From assembly GCF_003123685.1 (NCBI RefSeq), contig NZ_QCYJ01000144.1, forward strand, positions 1 to 64,000: a stretch of 64,000 bases of DNA, read 5' to 3'. The position numbers were made by a program, and so were the translations under genes. The DNA is from Nocardia aurea (GTDB lineage Bacteria > Actinomycetota > Actinomycetes > Mycobacteriales > Mycobacteriaceae). Positions 51,397-60,587 of this stretch are shown piece after piece (the stretch's first letter is position 1; every line of letters begins with the position of its first letter). The notes beneath the pieces were generated by a model, which ran no database searches, was not told the DNA's origin, and saw only the letters and a program-made list of their open reading frames with translations.

Positions 51397-52475
51397 CCGC
51401 GACCATCTCGAGCACCGATGTCGACGATCTGGACCACGCGGGAAAACGGTGGATCACGGCGGCGTGGATCGGCGGGCTCGCCGGACTGCTGTGCGCGACG
51501 ATCATCGTCGCGATCGGAATCGGGCCGGTTTCGGTACCGCCGTCGACGGTGGCCAGGATCGTCGGCCACCACGTGCTCGGCCGATCCGGTGACGTCGAAT
51601 GGACCGCCGCCCAGGATTCCATCGTCTGGCTGGTGCGCACGCCACGGGTACTGCTCGGTGCCTGCGTCGGCGCGGCGCTGGCGGTCAGCGGCGTCGTCCT
51701 CCAGACCATCGTCCGCAACGCGCTCGCCGACCCACATATCCTCGGCGTCACATCCGGCGCGTCCACCGGAGCGGCCGTCTGCCTGCTGTTCGGTTCGACC
51801 ACGACGGTGGCCACCGGCATGCTCGCCTCCAGCGCTTTCCTCGGGGCGCTGATCGCCACCGCCCTGCTGTTCATGATCGCCCGGATCAACGGGCAGATGA
51901 CCTCGCTGCGTCTGCTGCTCGGCGGGGTCACCATCGGCTACATCTTCTCGGCCGCGACGAGTTTCCTGATCTTCGCCTCCGATTCGCCCGAAGGCGCGCG
52001 CGCCGTACTCTTCTGGCTGCTCGGCTCGCTCGGGTCGGCCGCGTGGGCGTCGTTGGGTATCACCGCCGTCGCCGTCGCCGTGGCTCTCAGCACGCTGTTT
52101 CTGCTCGGCACCAGGTTCGACGCGCTCGCCATCGGCGACGACACCGCGCGCACCCTCGGCTTCGCGCCGATCCGATTGCGCACCTATGCGCTCGGCCTGG
52201 TCGCGCTCGGCGTCGGCGCCGTGGTCGCGGTATCGGGCGCGATCGGATTCGTCGGGCTGATCATCCCGCACGTCGCCCGGCTCTGTGTGGGAAGCGCGCA
52301 CCGCAAGTTGATCCCGGTATCCGCGCTGATCGGCGCGATATTCCTGGTCGCCGCGGATGTCGTGGCGCGCACCGCGTTCGCGCCACGCGAACTGCCGCTC
52401 GGCATCGTCACCGCCGTAGTCGGCGCTCCCATGCTGCTGCTCCTGATCCGCCGACTCCGCACTGTCACCTCGTAA
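51393..52475 (+). CDS. FecCD-type ABC permease
   Basis: 360 residues, about 10 membrane segments after a short cytoplasmic N-terminus. RTPRVLLGACVGAALAVSGV then LQTIVRNALADPHILGVTSG is the FecCD signature. FWLLGSLGSAAWASL and VAVSGAIGFVGLIIPHVARL are further hallmarks. It forms the transmembrane pore of the importer. A 30-nt gap precedes the binding protein. Confidence 0.93.
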   Translation: MTATISSTDVDDLDHAGKRWITAAWIGGLAGLLCATIIVAIGIGPVSVPPSTVARIVGHHVLGRSGDVEWTAAQDSIVWLVRTPRVLLGACVGAALAVSGVVLQTIVRNALADPHILGVTSGASTGAAVCLLFGSTTTVATGMLASSAFLGALIATALLFMIARINGQMTSLRLLLGGVTIGYIFSAATSFLIFASDSPEGARAVLFWLLGSLGSAAWASLGITAVAVAVALSTLFLLGTRFDALAIGDDTARTLGFAPIRLRTYALGLVALGVGAVVAVSGAIGFVGLIIPHVARLCVGSAHRKLIPVSALIGAIFLVAADVVARTAFAPRELPLGIVTAVVGAPMLLLLIRRLRTVTS

Positions 52476-52505
52476 TTCACTGTCAGAGAAGGAATCCCAC
52501 AAGCC

Positions 52506-53492
52506 GTGAAAATATCCCCGGTGCGCCGCGCCCGCCGACTCGCCGTCCTACCACTCGCGCTCGCCACGCTCGTCGGCCTCACCGCCTGCGGCGGATCGAC
52601 CCCACCGACCTCCGAAGCCACTCCGGGCGGCGGCTTCCCGCTGACGATCTCCAGTTGCGGTCGCGACGTCACCTTCGACAGAGCACCACAGCGTGTCGTC
52701 ACCGTGGGCTCCATCGCCGCGCCGATGATCGCCGCCGCGGGCGCCGCGGACCGGGTCGTCTCCCGCACCTTCGAGACCGCGCCCTTCCCCGGCGCGTACG
52801 CCGACCGGCTCGCACACGCCGAATACGTCGCTCCCACCGCTGAACTCGCCCGCGAGGAGATCATCAACCGCACCCCCGACGTGGTGGTGAGTTTCGAGGG
52901 CGCGGCCGTCACCCCCGACGACCTCGCGGCCGCGCGGATTCCGCTGATCGTGACCCGGGGATACTGCCAGGACGCGGCGGGCACCTTCGAGGACGTCTTC
53001 GCCGACATCGAGCTCTACGGCACACTCTTCGGCACCGAGCGAGCGGCAGCGGACGAAGTGGCCGCATTGCGCGCGCGGGTCGCTTCCGTCACCGCGAAAT
53101 ACCCCCCGGAACAGCGCAAACGCCCGGCGGCCGCACTGATCCTCTCCCGCGACGGATCGACGCTCAACGCCTACGGCGGTACCAGCACCGTCGACACTCA
53201 GATGGACATCCTCGGCCTGACCAATATCTTCGGCGATGTCGCCAAACGCAGTTTCGGCGCGAACACCGAAACCCTCATCCAGCGCGACCCCGAGATCGTG
53301 ATCCTGCTGACCCAGGGCGATCAGACCCCCGAGTCGGCCCGCGCCGCCCTGCGCGCCCGACCCGAACTCGCCGCGATCGACGCGATCCGCGCCGATCGCG
53401 TCATCGCCGTCCCGTTCGGCTACACCGGCCCGGGGCCGGTCGCCGTGGAAGGTCTGGAGACGTTGGCGGGCAAACTCGGAGCCCTGCGGTGA
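52506..53492 (+). CDS. Siderophore/metallophore-binding lipoprotein
   Basis: 328 residues from GTG 52506. Signal peptide with lipobox LTAC (Cys28). The periplasmic-binding-protein (FecB/BtuF, cluster A-II) domain has RVVTVGSIAAPMIAAAGAADR and EEIINRTPDVVVSFEGAAV, and a late FGANTETLIQRDPEIVILLT. It is anchored outside the membrane and delivers the metal-loaded ligand to the permease. Confidence 0.92.
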   Translation: MKISPVRRARRLAVLPLALATLVGLTACGGSTPPTSEATPGGGFPLTISSCGRDVTFDRAPQRVVTVGSIAAPMIAAAGAADRVVSRTFETAPFPGAYADRLAHAEYVAPTAELAREEIINRTPDVVVSFEGAAVTPDDLAAARIPLIVTRGYCQDAAGTFEDVFADIELYGTLFGTERAAADEVAALRARVASVTAKYPPEQRKRPAAALILSRDGSTLNAYGGTSTVDTQMDILGLTNIFGDVAKRSFGANTETLIQRDPEIVILLTQGDQTPESARAALRARPELAAIDAIRADRVIAVPFGYTGPGPVAVEGLETLAGKLGALR

Positions 53493-54034
53493 CCGCGGCC
53501 ATCTCGACCCGCACCGGCTACGCGATCCGCGTCGCCGAGGCCCGCGACCTACCCGGCGCGCGCCGGGTCATGCTCGACACCTTCTACAAGGTCCTCGGTT
53601 GCGGCTACATGCCCGAACATCACGACGACGTGATCGATGCGCGCACCGCGTACCTGGAACATCCGAACCAGCGCCTCTGGGTCGCCGTACGCGACGACGA
53701 GGTCGTCGCGACCACCGCGATCCAGGCACGGGGACCGAGGAATCCGCCGCACCCGGCGTGGCTGGCAGAACAGTTCCCGGACGGCGTCACCGCGCAACTC
53801 TTCCGCGTCTACGTCGCGGTCGAACACCAGCGACAGGGCCTCGCCACCGAACTCGTGCGCCACGCCATCGAATTCGTCCGACAGAACCCCGCGCTGGACC
53901 GGCTCTACCTGCACACCGATGCCCGCTCACCCGGCGCGCTGGATTTCTGGAAAAACTTCGGCACCGTCATCCACGACGCGAGAAGTCCCGAAGCCACGTT
54001 CCAGACCGTCCACCTCGTCATTCCCCTGGACTGA
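53489..54034 (+). CDS. GNAT acetyltransferase, last gene of the operon
   Basis: 181 residues from GTG 53489 (GTGA overlap). YAIRVAEARDLPGARRVMLD opens the fold; RVYVAVEHQRQGLATELVRH is the acetyl-CoA motif, and DARSPGALDFWKNFGTVIH follows. A strong terminator comes 35 nt later, so it ends the ten-gene transcript. It may acetylate a biosynthetic intermediate or the imported ligand; this is inference. Confidence 0.8.
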   Translation: MTAAISTRTGYAIRVAEARDLPGARRVMLDTFYKVLGCGYMPEHHDDVIDARTAYLEHPNQRLWVAVRDDEVVATTAIQARGPRNPPHPAWLAEQFPDGVTAQLFRVYVAVEHQRQGLATELVRHAIEFVRQNPALDRLYLHTDARSPGALDFWKNFGTVIHDARSPEATFQTVHLVIPLD

Positions 54035-54068
54035 CGGGCACCGGTCGCGGTCGCGCACGAACGAATTC

Positions 54069-54106
54069 GGCCGTCCGTCCCACCGCGATCGGTGGGACGG
54101 ACGGCC
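54069..54106 (+). terminator. Terminator hairpin ending the metallophore operon
   Basis: GGCCGTCCGTCCCACC (54069-54084) pairs perfectly with its complement at 54091-54106; G54085-C54090 extends it to 17 bp. It starts 35 nt after the last operon stop and is near-symmetrical, so it could also serve the opposing dps transcript. Confidence 0.88.
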
Positions 54107-54206
54107 TCTCGTACAGCGATCCGCCGTCGACCGGTGGTCGACGGCGGATAAACCTTACCTCGGTGTGCACCGGGTCGATCGCACGGTAGCGATCAGACGG
54201 TGGCAA

Positions 54207-54686
54207 TCAGACGGTGGCGAGCTGTGCCTGCCACATCCAGTGCAGCTGTTCCAGCCGCGCCGCGATCTCGATGAAGAGGTCCTGGGTGACCGGATCGGCC
54301 TTCTCGGTCGCCTCGATGCGGTCGCGCAATCGCGCGATGACCGCGCCGAGATTGGCGACAACGGAGTCGATCACGTCGGTGTCCTGCTGCCAGCCCGCGC
54401 CGATGCCGAGCGCGCCGGAGTCCGTCGACACCGTCTGGGCGCGGCCGTCGGGGCTGATACCGATCGCGGTGGCGCGTTCCGCGCTGCTGTCGGTGAAATC
54501 CCGTGCGACGACCACCAATTCGTCCAAGGCCAAGTGGACCGAACGGAAGTTGCGGCCGATGACGGTCCAGTGTGCCTGCTTGGCGATCAGGGTCAGGTCG
54601 ATCAGATCCACCACCGTGGCCTGCAATGCCTCGCCGGCGATCCGCTGCTGTTCCTGGTCGAGTGTGCTCGTGATCGGTTTGGTCAT
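54207..54686 (-). CDS. dps: Dps-family DNA-protecting ferritin
   Basis: 159 residues. Ferroxidase-site residues are visible in AKQAHWTVIGRNFRSVHLAL (His) followed by DELV, and RDFTDSSAERATAIG follows as in Dps. The C-terminal helix LEQLHWMWQAQLATV is short. Dps dodecamers oxidise and store iron and shield DNA during stress. At its 3' end a 14-nt segment with the last codons and stop is imperfectly duplicated (54188-54215). Confidence 0.9.
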   Translation of the reverse strand: MTKPITSTLDQEQQRIAGEALQATVVDLIDLTLIAKQAHWTVIGRNFRSVHLALDELVVVARDFTDSSAERATAIGISPDGRAQTVSTDSGALGIGAGWQQDTDVIDSVVANLGAVIARLRDRIEATEKADPVTQDLFIEIAARLEQLHWMWQAQLATV

Positions 54687-54803
54687 CGTTCACGCCTTTC
54701 TCGTGTCGCGACGCTTTCGCCGTCCTCACGGACCGAACTACCCGGCCTCATAGAGCCGAAACCGGGGTGTCGCGAGTCACGAGTGTCGCCCGGGCGACAC
54801 TTC

Positions 54804-55277
54804 TCAGCAGGCGATGCCGACGATCCGCGCCCGGCGCGAGGCCGCGCGCACGGCGGCCGCGAGGGCGACCAGCGGCGGCATCCAGCGGGCCTCGGCGGGG
54901 GCGATGCCCCAGGTGAGGGCGCCGGTCGACAAGGTGCTCGGCGGCAGCGGGACGCCCGCACCGTCGCTGTGGACGACGGCTCCCGCACCCCGCAGCGCCT
55001 CGATCGCTCCTTCGACCCGATTCAGGCCGGTGACGAGATGGATTTCACGACGCTGCGCGCCCGGGATCTCGATCACCGGACCGGACAGATTGTTCGCGCG
55101 CAGGAAGCGGCGCACATTCGCGGCCAACTCCCCCGTCAGTTCGATACCGGCGACCCGGTCGTCGGTGATCAGGCAGGCGCCGTTGGCCGTCGCCGCGACC
55201 GTCCACCCGAAACGGGTGTAATCCTGCGTGGTGTCCTGGCTCGCCACCGTGACGGAAGTCGGAAACATCGTCGGCAC
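54804..55277 (-). CDS. Hypothetical protein
   Basis: 157 residues from GTG 55277 with GGAG 7 nt upstream. TRFGWTVAATANGACLITDD, then VAGIELTGELAANVRRFLRA and VHLVTGLNRVE-like segments suggest an alpha/beta domain, with an Ala-Arg-rich C-terminus ending in Cys. I do not recognise the family. It lies upstream of dps on the same strand, 117 nt apart, and ends in a region with stress genes on both sides. Confidence 0.5.
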   Translation of the reverse strand: MPTMFPTSVTVASQDTTQDYTRFGWTVAATANGACLITDDRVAGIELTGELAANVRRFLRANNLSGPVIEIPGAQRREIHLVTGLNRVEGAIEALRGAGAVVHSDGAGVPLPPSTLSTGALTWGIAPAEARWMPPLVALAAAVRAASRRARIVGIAC

Positions 55278-55509
55278 TGTCTTCTCCTTTTCTCCATCGG
55301 ATCCGGATCTCGTATCGGCATCCGTGCGACCTTCCGGGATCGAATCCCCGGTCGAGGCGAACCCCACTGTCGTGTTCGTACCTGTGAATCAAATCCATTG
55401 GAGCTAGGAGTTTTCCTACGGAATCCTTACAGGCGCGGCCCCGGCGGCGAGGTGGGCGCGACGATCCTCGATGGCGCGCCTTCGACCAGCTGTTATAGCC
55501 GCGACGACA

Positions 55510-55529
55510 TGTAGGCGGCGTAGCCTACA
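55510..55529. promoter_or_regulatory. Inverted repeat over the ybdK-like promoter
   Basis: TGTAGGC (55510-55516) and GCCTACA (55523-55529) form a perfect 7-bp inverted repeat ending 3 nt before ATG 55533. TAGCCT at 55521-55526 could be the -10 element of a leaderless transcript, making this a plausible repressor site. Confidence 0.45.
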
Positions 55530-55532
55530 GGC

Positions 55533-56636
55533 ATGGACGCAGCCGCACCGACCGTCGGCGTCGAGGAGGAGTTCCTGCTGGCGGACCCGGTCACCGGCGC
55601 ACCCGCCGCCAAGAATCTGGCGGTGGCCGACGCGGCGAAGCAGGCGGGGATCGCGCTGCAACTGGAACTGACCCGCTGTCAGGTGGAGACCAGCACGAGC
55701 GTGCACTCGCGGATCCCGGCGCTGCTCGATGAATTGCGCGCGCAGCGCCGCACGGTCGCGGCCTGCGCCGAGGACAACGACGCCAGGCTGATCGCGGTGG
55801 CCATCCCCCCGACCGTCCCCGAGCACTTCCCGGTGACCGACACCCCGCGGTATCGGCGGATCGAGCAGGCCTACGGCATGCTGGCCCACGAGCAGGGCCT
55901 GTGCGGATGCCACGTCCACGTCGGTGTGCCGAATCGCGAGACGGCGGTGCTCGTCGGCAACTACGTCCGCCCCTGGTTGCCCGTCCTGCTCGCGACGACG
56001 GCCAATTCGGCCATCTACCGGGGCCGCGATACCGGCTACGCCAGCTGGCGCAGCATTCTGTGGCGGCGCTGGCCGAGCGCGGGGCCGCCACCGTATTTCG
56101 GCTCCGCCACCGAATACGAGTCGATGGTGGCGATGATGCGGGCCAGCGGCAGCATTCTCGACAACAAGATGGTCTATTGGGATATCCGTCCCTCGGAGAC
56201 GTTTCCCACCGTCGAGGTGCGTGTCAGCGACGTTCCGGCGACCGCCGAGGAATCTGCCCTGCTCGCGGCATTGATCCGGGCGACGGTGACGATGGGGCTG
56301 CGTTCCATCGTCGGCGGGGTCCGCGCGCCCGCGGTCCCCGCCGAAGTCCTGCGCGCCGCCTACTGGAAAGCCGCCCACTCCGGACTCGGCGGTGACGGGC
56401 TCGACCCGGTGACCGGTCATGTCAGGCCGCATCGCGAACTGCTGGCCGATCTCGTCGAACGGATCGAACCCGCGTTGCGCGAAACCGGCGACCACGACTT
56501 CGTCGCCGAGGCGATCGCCGCGCTCCACAGCAGGGGCAACGGCGCCCGCAGGCAACTGCGGGCGATGCGAGCCCGTGGGGAGGTCACCGATGTCATCGCC
56601 GAACTCGCCCGCGCGACCCTCGAGGGATGCGACTGA
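55533..56636 (+). CDS. YbdK-type carboxylate-amine ligase (GCS2 family)
   Basis: 367 residues. TVGVEEEFLLADPVTGAPA at the N-terminus (acidic metal-binding Glu cluster), CGCHVHVGVPNRETAVLVGN (about 130) and WDIRPSETFPTVEVRVSDVP (about 210) are the GCS2/YbdK signatures. E. coli YbdK has weak glutamate-cysteine ligase activity; the natural substrate is unclear. Its neighbours (Dps, catalase) hint at a redox-protective role. Confidence 0.87.
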   Translation: MDAAAPTVGVEEEFLLADPVTGAPAAKNLAVADAAKQAGIALQLELTRCQVETSTSVHSRIPALLDELRAQRRTVAACAEDNDARLIAVAIPPTVPEHFPVTDTPRYRRIEQAYGMLAHEQGLCGCHVHVGVPNRETAVLVGNYVRPWLPVLLATTANSAIYRGRDTGYASWRSILWRRWPSAGPPPYFGSATEYESMVAMMRASGSILDNKMVYWDIRPSETFPTVEVRVSDVPATAEESALLAALIRATVTMGLRSIVGGVRAPAVPAEVLRAAYWKAAHSGLGGDGLDPVTGHVRPHRELLADLVERIEPALRETGDHDFVAEAIAALHSRGNGARRQLRAMRARGEVTDVIAELARATLEGCD

Positions 56637-56742
56637 GCGAGGCGGCCGGTTTCACCGCTGGAGCCGGGGGTAGGCGGCAACTGTCACGGCCGGACGCGAG
56701 CTACGGCTCGATCTCCCGGTACCTGAGGTAGAAGGGAGCAAG

Positions 56743-58257
56743 ATGTCGAATTTCACCACCGATGACGCGGGTATTCCGGTACCGAGCGACGAACACTCAC
56801 TCACGGTGGGGCCTGACGGCCCGATCCTGCTGAACGACGCCTATCTCATCGAGAAGATGGCCGCGTTCAACCGGGAGCGGGTGCCCGAGCGGCAGCCGCA
56901 CGCCAAGGGCGGCGGCGCCTTCGGCACCTTCGAGGTGACCGCGGATGTCAGTGCCTACACCAGGGCCGATCTGTTCCAGCCCGGTAAGAAGACCGAGGTA
57001 CTCGCGCGCTTCTCCACGGTGGCGGGCGAGCGCGGCAGCCCCGATACCTGGCGTGATCCGCGCGGCTTCGCGCTGAAGTTCTATACCGAAGAGGGCAATT
57101 TCGACATGGTCGGCAACAACACGCCGATCTTCTTCGTGCGCGACCCCATGAAATTCCAGGATTTCATCCGTTCGCAGAAACGCCGGGCCGACAACAACCT
57201 GCGCGACCACGATATGCAGTGGGATTTCTGGACGCTGTCACCGGAATCCGCGCACCAGGTCACCTGGTTGATGGGTGATCGCGGCATCCCGCGCACCTGG
57301 CGGCACATGAACGGCTATTCCAGCCACACCTACCTCTGGTACAACGCCGCGAACGAGCGTTTCTGGGTCAAATATCACTTCAAGACCGATCAGGGCATCG
57401 AGTTCTTCACCCAGGACGAGGCCGACCAGATGGCCTCGATCGATACCGACTACCACACCAGGGATCTGTGGGAGGCCATCGATCGCGGCGACCATCCGAG
57501 TTGGACGCTACAGATGCAGATCATGCCGTTCGACGACGCGAAGACCTACCGGTTCAATCCCTTCGACCTGACCAAGGTCTGGCCGCACAGCGACTATCCG
57601 CTGATCGAGGTCGGCCGGATGACGTTGAATCGGAATCCGGCGGACTATCACACCGAGATCGAGCAGGCCGCGTTCGAACCGAGTAATTCCGTCCCGGGCA
57701 CCGGCCCGAGTCCGGACAAGATGTTGCTCGGGCGCTGGTTCTCGTATCCGGACGCGCACCGCTATCGGATCGGTGTGAACTACAAGGAACTTCCGGTCAA
57801 CTCGCCGCACGCAACGACGGTCCGTTCGTATTCCAAGGACGGGGCGATGCGCCATCACAACCCCGGCGATCCGGTCTACGTCCCCAATTCCAAGGGCGGT
57901 CCGCACGCCGATCCCCAGGTGTCGGGACCGCCCGTCGGGTGGCATACCGACGGGGAGATGGTCAGGCAGGCATATACGGTCCGCGCCGAGGACGACGACT
58001 GGGGCCAAGCGGGCACCATGGTGCGCGATGTCCTCGACGACCCGGCCAGGCAGCGGCTCGTGGACAATATCGTCGGCCATCTGCTCAACGGCGTGAGCGA
58101 ACCGGTGCTGGGCCGCGCGTTCGAGTACTGGCGCAATGTCGACAAGGATCTCGGCGACCGCATCGAGGCCGGGGTCAGGGATAAACAGGACGAACTCGAC
58201 CCCAAAGCCGCCGAACAGGCCAATCCGGCCCGCTCCTCGGCGCAGCGCAAGGCCTGA
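56743..58257 (+). CDS. katA: Monofunctional haem catalase
   Basis: 504 residues from ATG 56743 (GAAGGGAGCAAG upstream). The distal catalytic His is in QPHAKGGGAFG (about 53), the Asn in DMVGNNTPIFF (about 125) and the proximal haem ligand Tyr in RWFSYPDAHRYRIG (about 340). The length fits small-subunit clade 3 catalases. The residue preceding the conserved HAKG is Pro rather than the common Val. It decomposes hydrogen peroxide. A terminator follows. Confidence 0.95.
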   Translation: MSNFTTDDAGIPVPSDEHSLTVGPDGPILLNDAYLIEKMAAFNRERVPERQPHAKGGGAFGTFEVTADVSAYTRADLFQPGKKTEVLARFSTVAGERGSPDTWRDPRGFALKFYTEEGNFDMVGNNTPIFFVRDPMKFQDFIRSQKRRADNNLRDHDMQWDFWTLSPESAHQVTWLMGDRGIPRTWRHMNGYSSHTYLWYNAANERFWVKYHFKTDQGIEFFTQDEADQMASIDTDYHTRDLWEAIDRGDHPSWTLQMQIMPFDDAKTYRFNPFDLTKVWPHSDYPLIEVGRMTLNRNPADYHTEIEQAAFEPSNSVPGTGPSPDKMLLGRWFSYPDAHRYRIGVNYKELPVNSPHATTVRSYSKDGAMRHHNPGDPVYVPNSKGGPHADPQVSGPPVGWHTDGEMVRQAYTVRAEDDDWGQAGTMVRDVLDDPARQRLVDNIVGHLLNGVSEPVLGRAFEYWRNVDKDLGDRIEAGVRDKQDELDPKAAEQANPARSSAQRKA

Positions 58258-58266
58258 CCGCGGGTT

Positions 58267-58309
58267 GTTTCGCCCTCGGGCGCGCGGGCCGCGCACCCGA
58301 GGGCGAAAC
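58267..58309 (+). terminator. Terminator hairpin after catalase
   Basis: GTTTCGCCCTCGGG (58267-58280) pairs perfectly with CCCGAGGGCGAAAC (58296-58309); the GC-rich loop can pair further. Confidence 0.85.
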
Positions 58310-58346
58310 CGCTCGGCCGTCCACGCCGACGTGGTACCAATGGCTG

Positions 58347-59054
58347 ATGACCGATGGCGGTGACGGTGACGGACCCCGGGTCGACATCGACCGGCTCGAG
58401 CAGGTCGTCGGCGCGGGACAGCCGCAGGGTGTCGGCGGTTTCCGGTTCCTGTTCGCCGATCAGAGCTGGGAGTGGTCACCCGAGGTCGCGCGTATGCACG
58501 GTTACGAACCCGGCGAGGTGGTGCCGACCACCGAACTACTGCTGTCGCACAAACATCCCGAAGACCGCGATCGGGTCGAGGCCGCTCTGGTCACCTCGGT
58601 CGAGGACGGATCTCCGTTCTCCAGCAACCACCGGATCGTCGATACCTCCGGCACGGTCCGTGACGTGATCGTGGTGTCGGACCGCATGCTCGACGACGGC
58701 GGCGAGGTCGTCGGCACGATCGGCTACTACATCGACATCACCGGAACCCTCGCCGATCATCGCGACGAGGCGCTCGGTGAGGTCCTGCCCGATCTCGTGG
58801 CCTCGCGCGCGGTGATCGAACAGGCCAAGGGCGTGCTGATGGTGGTGTACGGCATCGGACCCGATCAGGCGTTCCGCGTGCTGCGATGGCGTTCCCAGGA
58901 CACCAACACCAAATTGCGCACCGTGGCCGAACGTCTGATCGCCGGACTGCCCACGATCGCGGCGGCCGAGACGCGCATGCGCTCCGAACTCGACCACCTC
59001 CTGCTCACCGCGCACGAGTGGGCCGACGGCCCCGGCGAATCCAACGAGCGGTAG
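58347..59054 (+). CDS. PAS-ANTAR RNA-binding antiterminator protein
   Basis: 235 residues. A PAS domain (about 30-130: SWEWSPEVARMHGYEPGEVV ... HKHPEDRDRVEAAL ... GTIGYYIDIT) is followed by a C-terminal ANTAR domain (SRAVIEQAKGVLMVVYGIGP then DQAFRVLRWRSQDTN, about 155-190). ANTAR domains bind dual-hexaloop RNAs and prevent termination; the PAS domain should sense a ligand or redox state. No cognate hairpin pair was identified nearby. Confidence 0.87.
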   Translation: MTDGGDGDGPRVDIDRLEQVVGAGQPQGVGGFRFLFADQSWEWSPEVARMHGYEPGEVVPTTELLLSHKHPEDRDRVEAALVTSVEDGSPFSSNHRIVDTSGTVRDVIVVSDRMLDDGGEVVGTIGYYIDITGTLADHRDEALGEVLPDLVASRAVIEQAKGVLMVVYGIGPDQAFRVLRWRSQDTNTKLRTVAERLIAGLPTIAAAETRMRSELDHLLLTAHEWADGPGESNER

Positions 59055-59060
59055 GCGCGT

Positions 59061-60587
59061 TCAACGAGAGGCGCCCTCGCCGTGGTCGCTCTGCTCGGCG
59101 TCCGCGCTCGCCTTCGACGCGATGCCCGTACCGGCCGGGACCACGGTGAACGCGTCCGCCGGATGATGCGCGAGCATGCGCGCGAAACTGCGTGTCGTCC
59201 CCGGCCACGGATTGACCACGCGACCGTTGGCGTGTTTGAACCAGCTGTTGACCGATCCCGTCCAGATCGTCTTCGCGATCGCCCCCTGCAACCAATTGCG
59301 GTACCGCGCCATCGCCGTCGCACCGACCTCGATCGCGGGAGCGTCGATCTCCTCGCGCCAGCGCAGGCATTCCATGATGTAGCCGATCTGGTATTCCTTC
59401 ATGGTGGGATTGCTCCCGGCGGGCGTGAAGGAATTCGGTCCCGCGATGAGGAAGGCGTTCGGGTATCCGGGCACGGCCAATCCCATGAAGGCGTCAGCGC
59501 CGTCGGACCACTGCTCCTGGAGCACCTGTCCGCCGCGACCGCGGACCGAGATCGGCACCATGAACTCCGCGGCCCGAAAGCCGGTGGCGTAGATGAGGAT
59601 ATCCGCGCGCCGGTGCGCGCCGTCGACGGTCTCGACGCCGTCGGCGACGATGCGCTGGATGGGGTCGGTCACGAGTTTGACGTTGTGGCGGGCCAGCGTC
59701 GAGTAGTAGGCATTGTCGAAGATGATCCGTTTGCCACCGATCGGATAGTCCGGCGTCACCGCCGCGCGCAGCCCGGGATCGGTGACCCGGCGATGCAGGT
59801 ACGCGCGCGCGAACCATTGCGCGGGCCGCGCCGACCAGCCGCGATGCATGATCGGCGCGAGCAGGGTGTCCGCGCCCCGGTGCAATGCCCTGCGGTAGGC
59901 CTGATGCGCGCCCGGCACGTGCAGCGCCAATCGCGACACCGGACCGAATTCGCGAGCGGGTTTGGGCAGCAGCCACTGCGGCGTGCGCTGGTAGATGTGC
60001 ACGCGCCCGGCGATCCGCGCGATCTGGGGCAGCAACTGCACCGCGCTGGAGCCGGTGCCGATCACCGCGATATCGCGGCCACGCAGATCCTGATGGTGAT
60101 CCCATCTCGCGGTGTGGAATGCCGGACCCGCGAACAGATCCCGCCCCTGGATACTCGGGATGTAGGGCCGGTGTAACTGGCCGAGCGCGAAGATCACGAC
60201 GTCGGCGCGGATCGTCTCACCGTCGGTGGTGGTGAGTTCCCAGCGCGCAAGATCGTCGAGATAGGTCGCGCCCGACAGCGCCGAGTTCAACCGCAGATGC
60301 GGGGTGAGGCCGTGGTCGTCGGCGACCTGACGCAGGTAGGACAGAATCTGCTCCTGGCCCGGATACCGTTGCTTCGCACTGCGATACGGGGCGAAGGAGA
60401 ACGAGTAGAGATGTGAGGGCACATCACAGTCGCAGCCGGGATAGGTGTTCTCCCGCCACACACCGCCGACCCGGTCGCCCTTCTCGAGGATGACGAAATC
60501 CTCGTACCCGGCACGCTTCAGCGCCACCCCCATACCGATCCCACCGAACCCCGCGCCCACTACCACCACTTTCAGGTCAAGCACCAC
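59061..60587 (-). CDS. Flavin-containing Baeyer-Villiger-type monooxygenase
   Basis: 508 residues. FAD motif VVVVGAGFGGIGMGVALKRA, NTYPGCDCDVPSHLYSFSF (family-typical), the Baeyer-Villiger fingerprint FAGPAFHTARWDH (about 155) and the NADPH motif AVIGTGSSAVQLLPQIARIA (about 175). It probably inserts oxygen next to a ketone or hydroxylates an amine. Such enzymes are abundant in nocardiae; the substrate is unknown. It converges closely with the ANTAR gene (6 nt between stops). Confidence 0.88.
   Translation of the reverse strand: MVLDLKVVVVGAGFGGIGMGVALKRAGYEDFVILEKGDRVGGVWRENTYPGCDCDVPSHLYSFSFAPYRSAKQRYPGQEQILSYLRQVADDHGLTPHLRLNSALSGATYLDDLARWELTTTDGETIRADVVIFALGQLHRPYIPSIQGRDLFAGPAFHTARWDHHQDLRGRDIAVIGTGSSAVQLLPQIARIAGRVHIYQRTPQWLLPKPAREFGPVSRLALHVPGAHQAYRRALHRGADTLLAPIMHRGWSARPAQWFARAYLHRRVTDPGLRAAVTPDYPIGGKRIIFDNAYYSTLARHNVKLVTDPIQRIVADGVETVDGAHRRADILIYATGFRAAEFMVPISVRGRGGQVLQEQWSDGADAFMGLAVPGYPNAFLIAGPNSFTPAGSNPTMKEYQIGYIMECLRWREEIDAPAIEVGATAMARYRNWLQGAIAKTIWTGSVNSWFKHANGRVVNPWPGTTRSFARMLAHHPADAFTVVPAGTGIASKASADAEQSDHGEGASR

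Noticed and set aside
44210..54034. Staphylopine-type or IucA/IucC-type siderophore locus
   Set aside because: No nicotianamine-synthase-like, opine dehydrogenase or IucA/IucC-like protein is encoded; only the transport logic is shared.
54188..54215. Duplicated 14-nt segment at the dps 3' end as a mobile-element target duplication
   Set aside because: The copies are adjacent with no insertion between them; simple slippage or local duplication explains it.
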